From NCBI GenBank assembly GCA_021713395.1, contig JAKJJT010000003.1, positions 124,001 to 188,000 of the forward strand: a DNA stretch of 64,000 bases, written 5' to 3'. Positions 50,126-60,904 of the stretch are shown one piece after another. Numbering within the stretch: position 1 is the first letter of the stretch; every line of letters starts with the position of its first letter. Below the pieces are notes generated by a model. The model was given only the letters and a program-made list of their open reading frames with translations. It did no database searches and was not told where the DNA came from. Origin of the DNA: Thiotrichales bacterium 19S9-11. Its GTDB lineage: Bacteria > Pseudomonadota > Gammaproteobacteria > Francisellales > Francisellaceae. A program made the position numbers and the translations under genes.

Positions 50126-50753
50126 GTTTATGCCTTTGATGATATGCAGCTAAAAATTCATCGGTTGACGTATAGGCTGGATTTTTTACTACTTGGCCTC
50201 TAATCACCATTAAAGGATGTACTTGTAGAATATCATATATAAAGTCACCATCAAATTTTGTTGCATCATATTGGCACAATGCTGTAATTGGCGTATTATC
50301 AACAACACGATTAACACGAGCTTCATACTCAATTAAATCTTCACAACCAGGGATAGATCTTGTTGCCCACCCCATTTCCCCTGTTATTCGAACACCAGCA
50401 TATCCTTGATCATCAGTTGATGAATGGTAGAAACCAACTAGTTTTTCTAATACATTATTAAATTTAAAGCTTCCATCTGGAAAATAAACATCAGCGGTTT
50501 TAGAAATATCAATTTGTTTTGGATCTGGCATATCAATACCTAACTCTAATAGCCAAGATTCGAGTTCTTTTGGTGATAGTAAGTCAGCAAAGTATGCTAT
50601 TTTTTCATTAATTAATAACCCTGACTCAATATATTTTGACATAAAGCTACGTCGTTCATGCTCATCTTGATAGATAAAACAAATATGCGCACCAGCTGAA
50701 GATTCTATATTTGCAAACCCTAAAGGTATATGTTTTTTCTTATCCTTGCACAT
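50115..50753 (-). CDS. MEDS-domain (DcmR-type sensory) protein
   Basis: A 212-aa cytoplasmic protein made almost entirely of a MEDS domain, a RecA-like fold first noted in methanogen and methylotroph sensors (DcmR). Seen: 'AHICFIYQDEHERRSFMSKYI', 'INEKIAYFADLLSPKELESWL', 'GYAGVRITGEMGWATR' and 'CQYDATKFDGDFIYDILQVHPLMVI'. It probably senses a small hydrophobic or redox signal for the coupled HD-GYP. The start is uncertain: ATG 50753 gives a clean domain edge but a weak ribosome site; GTG 50807 would add 18 residues. Confidence 0.82.
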   Translation of the reverse strand: MCKDKKKHIPLGFANIESSAGAHICFIYQDEHERRSFMSKYIESGLLINEKIAYFADLLSPKELESWLLELGIDMPDPKQIDISKTADVYFPDGSFKFNNVLEKLVGFYHSSTDDQGYAGVRITGEMGWATRSIPGCEDLIEYEARVNRVVDNTPITALCQYDATKFDGDFIYDILQVHPLMVIRGQVVKNPAYTSTDEFLAAYHQRHKHDK

Positions 50754-50863
50754 AAAGATTTTTCTTAATCTATAATAAAATACTTTGTTATAAACTAAGA
50801 ATTGCACAAAAAAGTAAAATTCACAATGAGAGACAGGGCTCGTTAAGAACTATTGCCATTTTT

Positions 50864-52114
50864 TTAAAACCAATAAAAATAGGCAATAATTGTTATTGTT
50901 GTAAAGACAATTACATCTAGGGGAAAACCAACTCTAATAAAATCAAATAAATGATAGTTACCTAAGGTATAAATATAAGTATTCGTTTGATAGCCTACGG
51001 GCGTTGAAAAACTTGCAGAAGCACCAAACATAACAGCAGCAATAAGTGGTGTTGCATCCATACCAAGGCTATAGGCAACTTGAATAGCAATAGGCGTTAC
51101 TAAAATTGCAACAGCATTATTAGTTAAAAACTCTGTCATAAGAGTTGAAATAGCATAAACCAGCATAAATAAAATAATGGGATACTCAATATAACCCAAA
51201 TGTAAAATATGATTAACTATGTATTGAATTACCCCTAATTTCATCATTGCCAAAGAAACTGCTAGCATCCCATAAATTAACAAAATAAGTTTCCACTCAA
51301 CTGCATTTAACGCTTTTTTAATATCAATACATTGCGCCATTAGAACAATGATTGCACCAATAATGGCTAATATGGCAATCGGTATGACATTAAATGTTGC
51401 TGATATGATAAGTGATATAAGTATTAAAACTGTAACTGCTGCTTGAATTTTTCTAAATTTTACTGCATACAATTTTAAATCATCATTATCAATAATTCTT
51501 GAATTTGGCACAAGCTTAACACCAATTAATAATAGATAACCAATACCAAAAATAGCCGCAATAGCACCAGGAATTGTTATCTCAAAAATGTTAAAACTTT
51601 TAAGCCCTAATGAAATGGCAACATCATTAGCAATAATATTAGTTGATGTTCCTATTAAAGTGCACATCCCACCTAAAATCGAAATATAAGATAATGGAAT
51701 TAAATATTTAGCAGGTTTTTTCCTATTTGATCTCGCTATTTTAACAATAACAGGTGCCATCACTAAAACAATAGGCGTATTATTTACAAAAGCTGATAAA
51801 AGAAACACACTAGAAAATGCAACAATCCAAGTAAGGTTTTTATGATATTCATTTAAATTTAAAATCAACTTCCCCAATTGATAAATTAAACCTGTTTCCT
51901 TTAATGCCGAAGTAATAACAAAAAGACAAATAATCGTAATTGGGCCACTATTTAATAGCGTATTTTTAATATTTTCAATGTCTAATATATCAAATAGCAG
52001 TAGTATTAAAATAGCACTAGGCACTGTCAAATAAGGTGAAACATTTCGGTTTATAAACGGTAATAAAACAATTAATAAACTAAACAAAACAATAATAAGT
52101 TGTAATACATACAT
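50864..52114 (-). CDS. SLC13/DASS-family permease
   Basis: A 416-aa inner-membrane protein with about eleven helices. Two repeats carry the substrate/cation hairpin motifs: 'SAFVNNTPIVLVMAPVIV' (SxNNTP type) with 'GTSTNIIANDV', and 'FLTNNAVAILVTPIAI' with the second-half loop. Substrates of this family include dicarboxylates, sulfate and arsenite-like ions; the exact one is not evident. No TrkA-C regulatory domain, so it is a compact member. Confidence 0.85.
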   Translation of the reverse strand: MYVLQLIIVLFSLLIVLLPFINRNVSPYLTVPSAILILLLFDILDIENIKNTLLNSGPITIICLFVITSALKETGLIYQLGKLILNLNEYHKNLTWIVAFSSVFLLSAFVNNTPIVLVMAPVIVKIARSNRKKPAKYLIPLSYISILGGMCTLIGTSTNIIANDVAISLGLKSFNIFEITIPGAIAAIFGIGYLLLIGVKLVPNSRIIDNDDLKLYAVKFRKIQAAVTVLILISLIISATFNVIPIAILAIIGAIIVLMAQCIDIKKALNAVEWKLILLIYGMLAVSLAMMKLGVIQYIVNHILHLGYIEYPIILFMLVYAISTLMTEFLTNNAVAILVTPIAIQVAYSLGMDATPLIAAVMFGASASFSTPVGYQTNTYIYTLGNYHLFDFIRVGFPLDVIVFTTITIIAYFYWF

Positions 52115-52322
52115 GGTTTATCTTTCTTCTTTGTTTTAAGTTAATAAAAGTTATCTATCCTTGTAATTGTTTTCATTATATTTTCTAAGTTCAATCATCT
52201 ATTAATTAACTATAGATCAATAATTCATTTCGTGAATAAAAGCCTGGTAGAAATCTAAGTATTACTGTATGTTTTTAAGTAAAATATTTACTTAAAAATC
52301 ATTAATTTTAGGAGCACTTTTT

Positions 52323-53225
52323 TTGAAAATAGCTATATTATCTGAAAAGAAAAGTCTGTATTCAACTCGTCGATTAAAAGAAGCAATTGAGCAACGCGGA
52401 CATAAAGCTGTTATAATTGACTATTTAAATTGCTACATGGATATTAACTCTAAAAAACCATGTATAAGGCATCAAGGAAAAGTTCTCTATTTTGATGCAA
52501 TTATTCCAAGAATTGGAGCTAAGCGTACTTTTTATGGTACTGCCATTGTTCGTCAGTTTGAAGTAATGGGAACATACTCTATCAATCCATCAATTGCAAT
52601 TACACGCTCCAGAGATAAGCTTAGATCTCATCAAATTTTGGCAATGAAAGGAATTGATATGCCAATTACTGGCTTTGCAAGCTCAGCTGAAGATATTGAT
52701 AATTTAATTAAGTTAGTCAACGGCCCACCATTAATTATTAAACTGATTGAAGGTACTCAAGGTATCGGGGTTGTCTTAGCAGAAACTAAAAAAGCAGCTG
52801 AAAGCGTTATTCAGACATTAATTGGACTTAATGCGAATATCATTGTTCAAGAATTTATAAAAGAGTCTAAAGGTGAAGATATTCGCTGCTTAGTTGTTGG
52901 AGATAAAGTTGTTGCCGCGATGAGAAGAAAAGCTGAAGAAGGTGAGTTTCGTGCGAATTTGCATCGTGGTGGCTCTCATGAAATTATAAAAATCACCAAA
53001 GAAGAACGCCAAATAGCTGTAAAAGCAGCAAAAATCATGGGACTTAAAATGGCAGGTGTTGACTTATTACGTTCCAACAGAGGGCCTTTGGTGCTAGAAA
53101 TTAACTCTTCTCCTGGCCTTGAAGGTATTGAAAGCGCAACTGGCAAAGACATTGCAGGAATTATTGTTGACTATATTCTTAAGCATGGCAAACCAATCGA
53201 CCATAAAAGCCGTTATCAAGGATAA
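52323..53225 (+). CDS. rimK: Ribosomal protein S6--L-glutamate ligase family (RimK)
   Basis: A 300-aa ATP-grasp ligase that adds glutamates to the C-terminus of S6 in E. coli (and makes poly-glutamate). Starts at TTG 52323, with GGAG eight bases upstream. Seen: '[14 protein letters not shown]', '[19 protein letters not shown]' (ATP-binding), '[30 protein letters not shown]' (catalytic core) and '[13 protein letters not shown]' (metal-binding). The next gene starts 4 bases later. Confidence 0.93.
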   Translation: MKIAILSEKKSLYSTRRLKEAIEQRGHKAVIIDYLNCYMDINSKKPCIRHQGKVLYFDAIIPRIGAKRTFYGTAIVRQFEVMGTYSINPSIAITRSRDKLRSHQILAMKGIDMPITGFASSAEDIDNLIKLVNGPPLIIKLIEGTQGIGVVLAETKKAAESVIQTLIGLNANIIVQEFIKESKGEDIRCLVVGDKVVAAMRRKAEEGEFRANLHRGGSHEIIKITKEERQIAVKAAKIMGLKMAGVDLLRSNRGPLVLEINSSPGLEGIESATGKDIAGIIVDYILKHGKPIDHKSRYQG

Positions 53226-53229
53226 AAAA

Positions 53230-54246
53230 ATGAGTAGTAAATTAGAGATTTATAATCAAACTATTTTACCAAATGAAAAAAAAACTATTATGTTACCGAT
53301 GCCTAGACTTTATGATAGTACACCTTTATCAATGCCCATACATGTAATTAAAGGCAAATATGAAGGCCCAACTTTATGTCTAAGCGCAGCAATACATGGT
53401 GATGAAATAAATGGTATTGAAATTATTCGTAGAATATTAAAAAAAAGTCTATTGAACTCACTAAAAGGCACTTTAATTGCAATACCAATTGTCAATATGT
53501 ACGGTTTTCTATATCAAGACAGATACTTAATGGATAGGCGAGATCTAAATAGATTCTTTCCTGGCTCTGAAAAAGGTTCTCTAGCAGCAAGACTTGCACA
53601 TTTAATTACAACTGAAGTTATCAATAAATCGACACACTGTATTGACTTACACTCAGGGTCATTACATCGAACAAATCTACCACAAGTTAGAATAAATGTA
53701 GATGACCCTATAACAATAGAAATGGCAAAAGCATTTCATGCACCTGTAACCTTAAATACCAAACTATTAGATGGCTCGCTAAGGAAATATACTGACTCTA
53801 AAAAAATTCCAACCTTATTATATGAGGCTGGAGAATCTCTAAGATTTGATGAGTTTTCTATAAAAACAGGTGTTAAAGGCATATTAAATGTAATGCATAT
53901 GTTGGGCATGATTAAAAGAAAAGTAACACTTAAAACTTCAGATAGTAGCATTGCAAAATCTAGTTACTGGATTAGAGCTTCATATAGCGGTATTTTTCAA
54001 CCTAAAAAATTACTAGGGCATAAAGTTAAAAAAGGAGAACTCTTAGCAACCATAGGAAACCCAACAACGATAGAAGAAGAAAAAATCTACTCACCTATTT
54101 CAGGAGTTATTATCGGTAAAAATATTTTACCTACAGTCCATGAAGGCGCTGCATTATTCCATATTGCCTTATTCGAGCATATCGATCTTGCAGCAGAACA
54201 TATTGAGAACTTACAAGAATCATTTGATGAGATGATGAAAGAGTAA
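53230..54246 (+). CDS. Succinylglutamate desuccinylase/aspartoacylase-family protein
   Basis: A 338-aa zinc carboxypeptidase-like hydrolase (AstE/ASPA family). Start at ATG 53230 with AAGGAT six bases upstream; a longer frame reaching back into rimK is unsupported. Zinc ligands are visible in 'AAIHGDEINGIEI' (His, Glu) and 'CIDLHSGS' (His). A C-terminal lipoyl-like domain ('YSPISGVIIGKN') is typical of this subgroup. It is cotranscribed with rimK; in several gammaproteobacteria such pairs occur, and it may deglutamylate or process the RimK product, which is an inference. Confidence 0.85.
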   Translation: MSSKLEIYNQTILPNEKKTIMLPMPRLYDSTPLSMPIHVIKGKYEGPTLCLSAAIHGDEINGIEIIRRILKKSLLNSLKGTLIAIPIVNMYGFLYQDRYLMDRRDLNRFFPGSEKGSLAARLAHLITTEVINKSTHCIDLHSGSLHRTNLPQVRINVDDPITIEMAKAFHAPVTLNTKLLDGSLRKYTDSKKIPTLLYEAGESLRFDEFSIKTGVKGILNVMHMLGMIKRKVTLKTSDSSIAKSSYWIRASYSGIFQPKKLLGHKVKKGELLATIGNPTTIEEEKIYSPISGVIIGKNILPTVHEGAALFHIALFEHIDLAAEHIENLQESFDEMMKE

Positions 54247-54291
54247 CAAACCCATCAAATTTTTATTTTACATTTTTATCTAAACTGATCT

Positions 54292-55482
54292 TCACATCAC
54301 TTCAAAAAGACCAGCAGCGCCCATCCCTGTACCAATACACATCGTAACCATGGCGTATTTTTCATTCATGCGCTTTGCACCGTGAATCGCAGTAGCTGTT
54401 CGAATAGCGCCGGTTGCACCTAATGGATGACCTAAAGCAATAGCACCCCCATTTGGGTTAACTTTACTTTTATCTAAACCTAGTTCATTAATGACCGCTA
54501 ATGATTGTGCTGCAAAAGCTTCATTGAGTTCAATCCAGCCAATATCACTGATTTTAAGACCTGCTTTTTTCAAGACTTGCGGAATTGCTTTAACTGGACC
54601 AATGCCCATCACTTCTGGTGGCACACCAGCAACTTGATAACCAACAAAACGTGCCATTGGCACTAAATTATGTTTTTTTAAAAAAGACTCACTCACTAAC
54701 ACCGCACAACCCGCACCATCAGAGACTTGTGAGCTATTACCCGCTGTGACACTGCCGCTTTTAGCAAAAGCGGGTCTTAATTTAGCTAATACATCTAACG
54801 AAGTATCCGCTCTTGGGCCTTCATCATGGTTAATAGTTACCTTTTTCTCTGTTGTGGTCATAGTCTCTAAATCAGCCCCACGAAAAATCACTTCCATCGG
54901 TGTTGTTTCAGCATCAAAATAGCCCTTTTCAATCGCATTAATCGCACGCTTATGGCTTTCTAGTGCAAATTCATCTTGCATATCACGGGTGATTTTATAT
55001 TTCTCAGCGACAATCTCTGCAGTAATGCCCATACCATAAGCAATACCAACATTTTCATCTTTTTCAAAAAAGGCAGGATTACCTGATAGGCTATTACCAC
55101 CCATCGGCACTGCACTCATACTTTCAATACCACCAGCAATTCCACAATCAATTTGACCAGTAGCAATACGACTAGCTAATAGTGAAATACTCTCAATCCC
55201 TGAGCAACAAAAACGATTAATCGTCATTGCAGGGGTTGTATCTGGTAGCCCTGCCAATAAAGTACCAATTCTTGCAACATTCATCCCTTGAGAGCCTTCA
55301 GGCATCGCACAACCAAAGATTGCTTCTTCAATTAAGCTTGGATCAATTGACGTACCTTTAATTGTTTTATTAATACTATAAGCGAGCAAGTCATCAGCTC
55401 TTGTATGACGATAAGATCCTTTATTGGCTTTGGCTACTGGCAGTCTTTTACTCTCAACAACATAAACTGTTTCATGACTCAT
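54292..55482 (-). CDS. fadA: Acetyl-CoA acyltransferase (3-ketoacyl-CoA thiolase)
   Basis: 396 aa; last step of fatty-acid beta-oxidation, releasing acetyl-CoA. Active-site Cys in 'INRFCCSGIESISLLAS', catalytic His in 'NGGAIALGHPLGATG' and second Cys in 'MVTMCIGTGMGAAGLFE'. 'ELNEAFAAQSLAV' is the conserved NEAFA. It follows the FadB-like gene by 48 bases on the same strand. Confidence 0.96.
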   Translation of the reverse strand: MSHETVYVVESKRLPVAKANKGSYRHTRADDLLAYSINKTIKGTSIDPSLIEEAIFGCAMPEGSQGMNVARIGTLLAGLPDTTPAMTINRFCCSGIESISLLASRIATGQIDCGIAGGIESMSAVPMGGNSLSGNPAFFEKDENVGIAYGMGITAEIVAEKYKITRDMQDEFALESHKRAINAIEKGYFDAETTPMEVIFRGADLETMTTTEKKVTINHDEGPRADTSLDVLAKLRPAFAKSGSVTAGNSSQVSDGAGCAVLVSESFLKKHNLVPMARFVGYQVAGVPPEVMGIGPVKAIPQVLKKAGLKISDIGWIELNEAFAAQSLAVINELGLDKSKVNPNGGAIALGHPLGATGAIRTATAIHGAKRMNEKYAMVTMCIGTGMGAAGLFEVM

Positions 55483-55530
55483 GAATAATCTCCCTAAAAA
55501 TTTTTTAAAATCATTGATAACAACGATGGC

Positions 55531-57957
55531 TTAGTTACGTAATGGCTTACCTTTAGTTAACATATGCTCAATTCGTTGTGCTGTTTTATCTTGTTGAACG
55601 AGATCACAGAAAACTTCTCTTTCTAGTTTTAAGTACCAATCTTCATTCACTAACGTACCTTTATCAACATTATCACCTGTCATGATTCTTGCAATATTTG
55701 ATGCAATATAATAATCATAATCTGAGATAAAATTACCTCTTAGCATATTAACAAGCATCATATCAATCGTTGCTTTTGCATCACGACCAAATGCTTTAAT
55801 CTGAGGTTTTGCTTTCGGCATATAGTTTGATTGCGCTAATGCTTTTGCTTGTATTTTTGCAACATATAATAACTCAGCTGGTTGGAAGATAATGACATCT
55901 TCTTCTCTTAAATAACCCATCTCTTTGGCAAAAGCAGCGGACTTTGCAACTTCGCCCATGGCAATATTTTTATAGTACTGCTGCATTTGTTTTTCTGGAT
56001 CAATCGATTGCTGAGCGCGTAATGCCATTTCTTTACAACCGGCACCTGCTGGCACTAAGCCGACACCCACTTCAACTAGTCCGGTATATGTTTCATAAGC
56101 TGCAACCACTCGATCACAATGAAGCATAAGTTCACAAGCACCACCAAAAACAAAGCCTTGAACAGCTGCAACAACCGGTACTTGTGCATAGCGCATACCA
56201 ATCACTGTATTTTGGAAGTTCTTTAGAATTTCTTCAATGGCTTCAACACCATCTAACATAAATGCCATACCAAATTCTTCTAAATTGGCACCAGCTGAGA
56301 AATTCTTACTATCATTCCAAATAACAATTGATTCAAATTCATCTGCCTCTGCAATTTTAACGGCTTGCTGTAAGCCTTCTAATACGTCAGAACCAATGGC
56401 GCCCATTTTGGTTTTAAAAGTTGCAACAAGAATTCTATCTCCTGTTGTCCAAAGGCGAATGCCCTCATTTTCATAAACAGTCGTACCCCAATCAAATGAC
56501 TCATTGAGAACACTATCAAAGAAGTATTGTTTTTCATAAACATCCAAATAAGCTCTTGGTTGGTAGGTTTTTTCTCGTGCATTATAGGAAAGCCCATGAA
56601 CATCATAAGCACTATCAACTGCATTAACCCAAGCGGGTAATGGTGCATCAATGCTTATTTCACCAGATTTGATATCTGCTTCTATCCATTGAGCAATCTC
56701 TTTCCAGCCTGCTTTTTGCCAAGTCTCAAAGATACCTTCTTTCCAGCCAAAACCCCAGCGCAATGCTAAATCACAGTCACGGGTAGTCTCAGCGATATGC
56801 TCTAACCAATAAGCTGCATAGTGAAAGCAGTCTCTAAAGACTGAGTATAAAAATTTTGCTTCAGGTAGATTAGATGCTTTTAGTTTCTCAAAGCGTGTTT
56901 TTGCATCTTTTTCTTTTAATATTTCTAGTACTTCTTTATTCGCTTTTTTATCCGCTAGGCGATAATCATTAGTTTTAATATCATAAACCCAAATCTCTTT
57001 ACCACGTTTTTCGTAAATTCCACCTTTGGTTTTTGCGCCTAATTTATTGTTTTTGATTAAATTTTCAAACCATTTTGGTGTTTGATAAAAGCTTAACCAT
57101 GGATCCTCTTTTGCAAATAAAGTCATATTATTAGTGACATGATTTAATGTATCAAGACCAACTAAATCAGCTGTTCTAAACGTTGCACTTTTCGGGCGAC
57201 CTAAAGGCTTACCCGTTAGTTCATCAATCACTTCAAAACCAATATCATATTTTTCGGTATAATACATGGCACAAGCAAGAGCAAAGGCACCTAAACGGTT
57301 TGCAATAAAGTTTGGTGTATCTTTTGCTCGTATAACATTTTTACCGAGCTTTGTTGTTAAAAATGTTTCTAATTGATCGAGTATTTTAGGATCTGTCACT
57401 TTATGTGGTATTAATTCAACTAAAGGCAGATAACGCGGTGGGTTAAAAAAATGAATACCACAGAAACTACTTCTTAGACGCTCTGGCATATTATCCGCTA
57501 GGGTATTAATACTTAAGCCTGATGTATTACTTGCAAATAATGCACCTTCTCGTATATGCGTACTAATTTTTTGGTATAAAGCCTCTTTCCACTCTAACTT
57601 TTCAGCAATTGCCTCAATAACTAGATCACACTCAGATAACCAAGCTAAATTTTCATCATAATTTGCTGGCTTTATATAATTAATTGCTTTTGTTGAACCT
57701 AATGGTGCTGGATTGATTTTCTTCAATGCTTTTAATGCTTGATTAATGATCTCATTTTTATCTTTTGCATCTTCTTTTGCCAAATCATATAAAATAACTT
57801 CAATCGATGCATTGGCAAACAATGCAGCAATTTGTGCACCCATGACACCTGCACCTAAAATCGCTACTTTTTTTATCTTTGGACTTAAAGTTTGTGCATT
57901 TAGTTTCATTTTTTCCACATTTAAAATCTCTTCTTCCGTTACTGCTATTTGATTCAT
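55531..57957 (-). CDS. fadB: 3-hydroxyacyl-CoA dehydrogenase / enoyl-CoA hydratase (FadB/FadN-like)
   Basis: An 808-aa bifunctional beta-oxidation enzyme with domain order dehydrogenase first, hydratase second, i.e. like Bacillus FadN and opposite to E. coli FadB. NAD-binding 'VAILGAGVMGAQIAALFANA' (about residue 31), 'NTSGLSI' and 'IHFFNPPRYLPLVELI' mark the dehydrogenase. The hydratase lies near 490-750, with 'NFSAGANLEEF' and 'VFGGACELMLHCDRVVAA'. Followed by fadA. Confidence 0.93.
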   Translation of the reverse strand: MNQIAVTEEEILNVEKMKLNAQTLSPKIKKVAILGAGVMGAQIAALFANASIEVILYDLAKEDAKDKNEIINQALKALKKINPAPLGSTKAINYIKPANYDENLAWLSECDLVIEAIAEKLEWKEALYQKISTHIREGALFASNTSGLSINTLADNMPERLRSSFCGIHFFNPPRYLPLVELIPHKVTDPKILDQLETFLTTKLGKNVIRAKDTPNFIANRLGAFALACAMYYTEKYDIGFEVIDELTGKPLGRPKSATFRTADLVGLDTLNHVTNNMTLFAKEDPWLSFYQTPKWFENLIKNNKLGAKTKGGIYEKRGKEIWVYDIKTNDYRLADKKANKEVLEILKEKDAKTRFEKLKASNLPEAKFLYSVFRDCFHYAAYWLEHIAETTRDCDLALRWGFGWKEGIFETWQKAGWKEIAQWIEADIKSGEISIDAPLPAWVNAVDSAYDVHGLSYNAREKTYQPRAYLDVYEKQYFFDSVLNESFDWGTTVYENEGIRLWTTGDRILVATFKTKMGAIGSDVLEGLQQAVKIAEADEFESIVIWNDSKNFSAGANLEEFGMAFMLDGVEAIEEILKNFQNTVIGMRYAQVPVVAAVQGFVFGGACELMLHCDRVVAAYETYTGLVEVGVGLVPAGAGCKEMALRAQQSIDPEKQMQQYYKNIAMGEVAKSAAFAKEMGYLREEDVIIFQPAELLYVAKIQAKALAQSNYMPKAKPQIKAFGRDAKATIDMMLVNMLRGNFISDYDYYIASNIARIMTGDNVDKGTLVNEDWYLKLEREVFCDLVQQDKTAQRIEHMLTKGKPLRN

Positions 57958-58103
57958 ATCAACTCCTTTTAAGCCTCATCGAGGATATATAAAATATAAC
58001 CCAACACCATAGCATAACCAACCAAACGTTTAAATTATGTTATAGCGCGAGATAAAATAAGATTATTTAAAGATAGATCAAAATGATAAAAATAGATTAG
58101 CTT

Positions 58104-59636
58104 TTAAGCTTCTGGTCGCATATGTGGAAATAAAATCACATCACGAATTGAAGGAGAATCCGTTAAAAACATAACTAAACGATCAATACCAATACCCTCT
58201 CCAGCTGTTGGTGGTAGACCATATTCTAATGCTCTAATATAGTCTTCATCATAACTCATCGCCTCATCATCGCCAGCAGCTTTTGCTTCAACTTGCGCTT
58301 TAAAACGCTCTTTTTGATCTTCTGGGTCATTAAGCTCAGAAAAACCATTGGCAATTTCACGACCTGCAATAAAAAACTCAAAGCGATCGGTGATAAATGG
58401 ATTTTCATCATTACGACGTGCTAGTGGTGAAACTTCAGCCGGGTATTCCGTAATAAAAGTTGGATCCATTAAGTTTGCTTCAACTGTTTTTTCAAAAATT
58501 TCAATTTGGATTTTACCTAAACCATAAGAAGGCTCTATTTTAATACTCAAGTTTTCTGCAACTTTTTTAGCATTATCTATACTATCAATATCAGAGGCAT
58601 TTAAATTTGAATTATACTCTAAGATCGAATCAAATACTGAAATGCGTTTAAACGCTTTAGATAAATCATAGACTCTGCCTTGATAATTTACTTCTGTTGA
58701 ACCTAACACACGTTGTGCTAATTGACGCATTAAGTCTTCGGTTAAATCCATTAAATCCTTATAATCAGCATAAGCTTGATAAAATTCAAGCATGGTAAAT
58801 TCTGGATTATGACGCGTTGATAAGCCCTCATTTCTAAAATTTCTATTAATTTCATAGACACGTTCAAAACCACCGACAACTAAACGTTTTAGATATAACT
58901 CTGGTGCAATTCGTAAAAATAATGGCATATCTAAGGCATTATGGTGTGTTGTAAATGGTTTAGCTGCAGCACCACCGACTAAGGGATGCATCATCGGTGT
59001 TTCAACTTCCATAAAATGCTTATCATTAAAATATTGACGAATAAAATTAGTAATCTCACAACGGCGTTTAAAGGTAAGTCTTGCTTCTTCATTCATCATC
59101 AAATCAACATAACGTTGGCGATAGCGCTGCTCCTGATCTGATAGGCCATGAAACTTATCTGGTAGTGGGCGTAATGCTTTGGTTAATAATCTAATATCTT
59201 CTGCATGAATCGATAGCTCACCTGTATTTGTTTTAAATAAAGTGCCCTTAATTGCTACAATATCACCTAAATCCCAAGATTCTTTAAATGAAGCATAAGT
59301 ACCTTCTGGTAAGTCATTTTTTCTTAAATAGGCTTGAATACGACCAGACATATCCTGAATTGTCACAAAACTTGCTTTACCCATAATACGTCTTAGCATT
59401 AAGCGACCTGAAACTTCAAATACTGGCTTATCTTCAATTGCTTCAAGTTCTGCCTTAGTCATCTGATCATAACGAGACTTAATGCATTGACTAACAATAC
59501 TACGCTTAAAATCATTTGGATAAGCAATACCCAATTGACGTAAGTTATCTAACTTTTCTTTTCTAATTTCAAACTGATCTTTTTCATCTTGTTCTGTTTG
59601 TATAACATTTTCATCTATTATTTTTTCAGATGACAT
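58104..59636 (-). CDS. lysS: Lysyl-tRNA synthetase, class II
   Basis: 510 aa (E. coli 505). Anticodon-binding OB domain ('[21 protein letters not shown]') then the catalytic domain with class II motif 2 '[18 protein letters not shown]' and motif 3 '[16 protein letters not shown]'. Start at ATG 59636, preceded by AAAGAGAG; an open frame back to 59660 is unsupported. It follows prfB by about 30 bases, the E. coli prfB-lysS arrangement. Confidence 0.97.
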   Translation of the reverse strand: MSSEKIIDENVIQTEQDEKDQFEIRKEKLDNLRQLGIAYPNDFKRSIVSQCIKSRYDQMTKAELEAIEDKPVFEVSGRLMLRRIMGKASFVTIQDMSGRIQAYLRKNDLPEGTYASFKESWDLGDIVAIKGTLFKTNTGELSIHAEDIRLLTKALRPLPDKFHGLSDQEQRYRQRYVDLMMNEEARLTFKRRCEITNFIRQYFNDKHFMEVETPMMHPLVGGAAAKPFTTHHNALDMPLFLRIAPELYLKRLVVGGFERVYEINRNFRNEGLSTRHNPEFTMLEFYQAYADYKDLMDLTEDLMRQLAQRVLGSTEVNYQGRVYDLSKAFKRISVFDSILEYNSNLNASDIDSIDNAKKVAENLSIKIEPSYGLGKIQIEIFEKTVEANLMDPTFITEYPAEVSPLARRNDENPFITDRFEFFIAGREIANGFSELNDPEDQKERFKAQVEAKAAGDDEAMSYDEDYIRALEYGLPPTAGEGIGIDRLVMFLTDSPSIRDVILFPHMRPEA

Positions 59637-59667
59637 TTTACTACTTCTCTCTTTAATCAATTATTTT

Positions 59668-60763
59668 TTATAAACCACTTTTTAAACTCGCTTCAATAAA
59701 ACGATCTAAATTACCATCTAATACTGATTGTGTATTGGTATTTTCAACGCCCGTTCTTAAGTCTTTAATCCGTGACTGATCTAAGACATAAGAACGAATT
59801 TGACTGCCCCAACCAATATCACTTTTAGATTCTTCTAACGCAAGCTTATCAGCATTACGTTTAGTCATTTCAAGCTCATAAAGCTTTGACTTTAATTGCT
59901 TCATTGCCTGATCTTTATTTTTATGCTGTGAGCGATCATTTTGGCATTGTACCACAATACCCGTTGGCTCATGCGTAATTCTCACAGCCGAATCTGTTTT
60001 ATTCACATGCTGGCCACCAGCACCTGATGCACGATACGTATCAATTCGTAAATCAGCCGGATTAATATCAATTTCTATATTATCATCAACTTCAGGTGAA
60101 ACAAAGATTGAAGCAAATGAAGTATGTCGTCTATTACCTGAATCAAATGGTGACTTACGTACTAATCGGTGAATACCTGTTTCAGTTCTTAGCCAACCAT
60201 AAGCATAGCTACCACTAAATTTAATCGTCGCACTTTTAATCCCTGCCACATCACCATCAGATACTTCAATAAGTTCCGCTTTAAAGTCATGATCTTCACC
60301 AAAGCGTAAATACATCCGCATGAGCATCTGTGCCCAGTCTTGAGCTTCTGTGCCACCTGAACCTGATTGAATATCTAAAAAGGCATTACAATGATCAGCT
60401 TCTTTTGAAAACATACGGCGAAACTCAAGCGTTGAGATATCAGTTTCTAATACTTTAATATCATCTAAGACCATATTAAATGATTCTTCATCGTTATCAT
60501 CATAAGCTAACTGAAGTAATTCTAATGCATCCGTAACACCTTGTTCTAAGTGTTCAATTGTATTAACCACTAACTCAAGATCAACACGTTCTTTGCCTAA
60601 AGCTTGTGCTTTTTCAGGTTCATTCCAAATACTTGGCTCTTCTAACTCACGAATAACTTCATCAAGACGTTCTTTTTTAACCTCAAAGTCAAAGATACCC
60701 CCGTAACTGCAAGGCCCTCGATTGCATTTCTTCTAATTGTGTTTTTGCTTGATTAATTTCCAT
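59668..60763 (-). CDS. prfB: Peptide chain release factor 2, with programmed +1 frameshift
   Basis: Reads UAA and UGA stops. 364 aa once the frameshift is included (E. coli 365). The start is ATG 60763; codon 25 is an in-frame TGA at 60689-60691, in the context CGGGGGTATCTTTGAC, the E. coli signal of a Shine-Dalgarno-like GGGGG, the slippery CTT and TGA-C. A +1 slip continues into '[16 protein letters not shown]'. The specificity loop '[12 protein letters not shown]' and the GGQ hydrolysis motif '[12 protein letters not shown]' are intact. Autoregulated by RF2 level. First gene of prfB-lysS. Confidence 0.97.
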
Positions 60764-60807
60764 TATAATTTACCTATCTAACTTAAGAATAGACTCAAAT
60801 GAAATGC

Positions 60808-60836
60808 ATTTTAGCACTGAATGCATAAAGAAACAA
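60808..60836 (-). promoter_or_regulatory. Possible prfB promoter
   Basis: On the minus strand TTGTTT, a 17-base spacer and TAAAAT lie 45-75 bases before the prfB start. The -10 matches five of six consensus bases and the spacing is ideal; the -35 is weak. Confidence 0.4.
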
Positions 60837-60904
60837 AGTATTCGATTTTTATTATATAAAAGTAGTAACTTTAAGCGTAAAAAATCTTTTAAAGCTTAAT
60901 ATTC

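Noticed and set aside
52115-52322. 208-base divergent gap between the SLC13 permease and rimK
   Set aside because: Examined for RNA genes and palindromes; only AT-rich sequence and the rimK ribosome site were found.
53119-53229. Longer N-terminus of the desuccinylase-like protein overlapping rimK
   Set aside because: The ATG at 53230 has a good ribosome site and fits the family start; the upstream part is a shadow of rimK.
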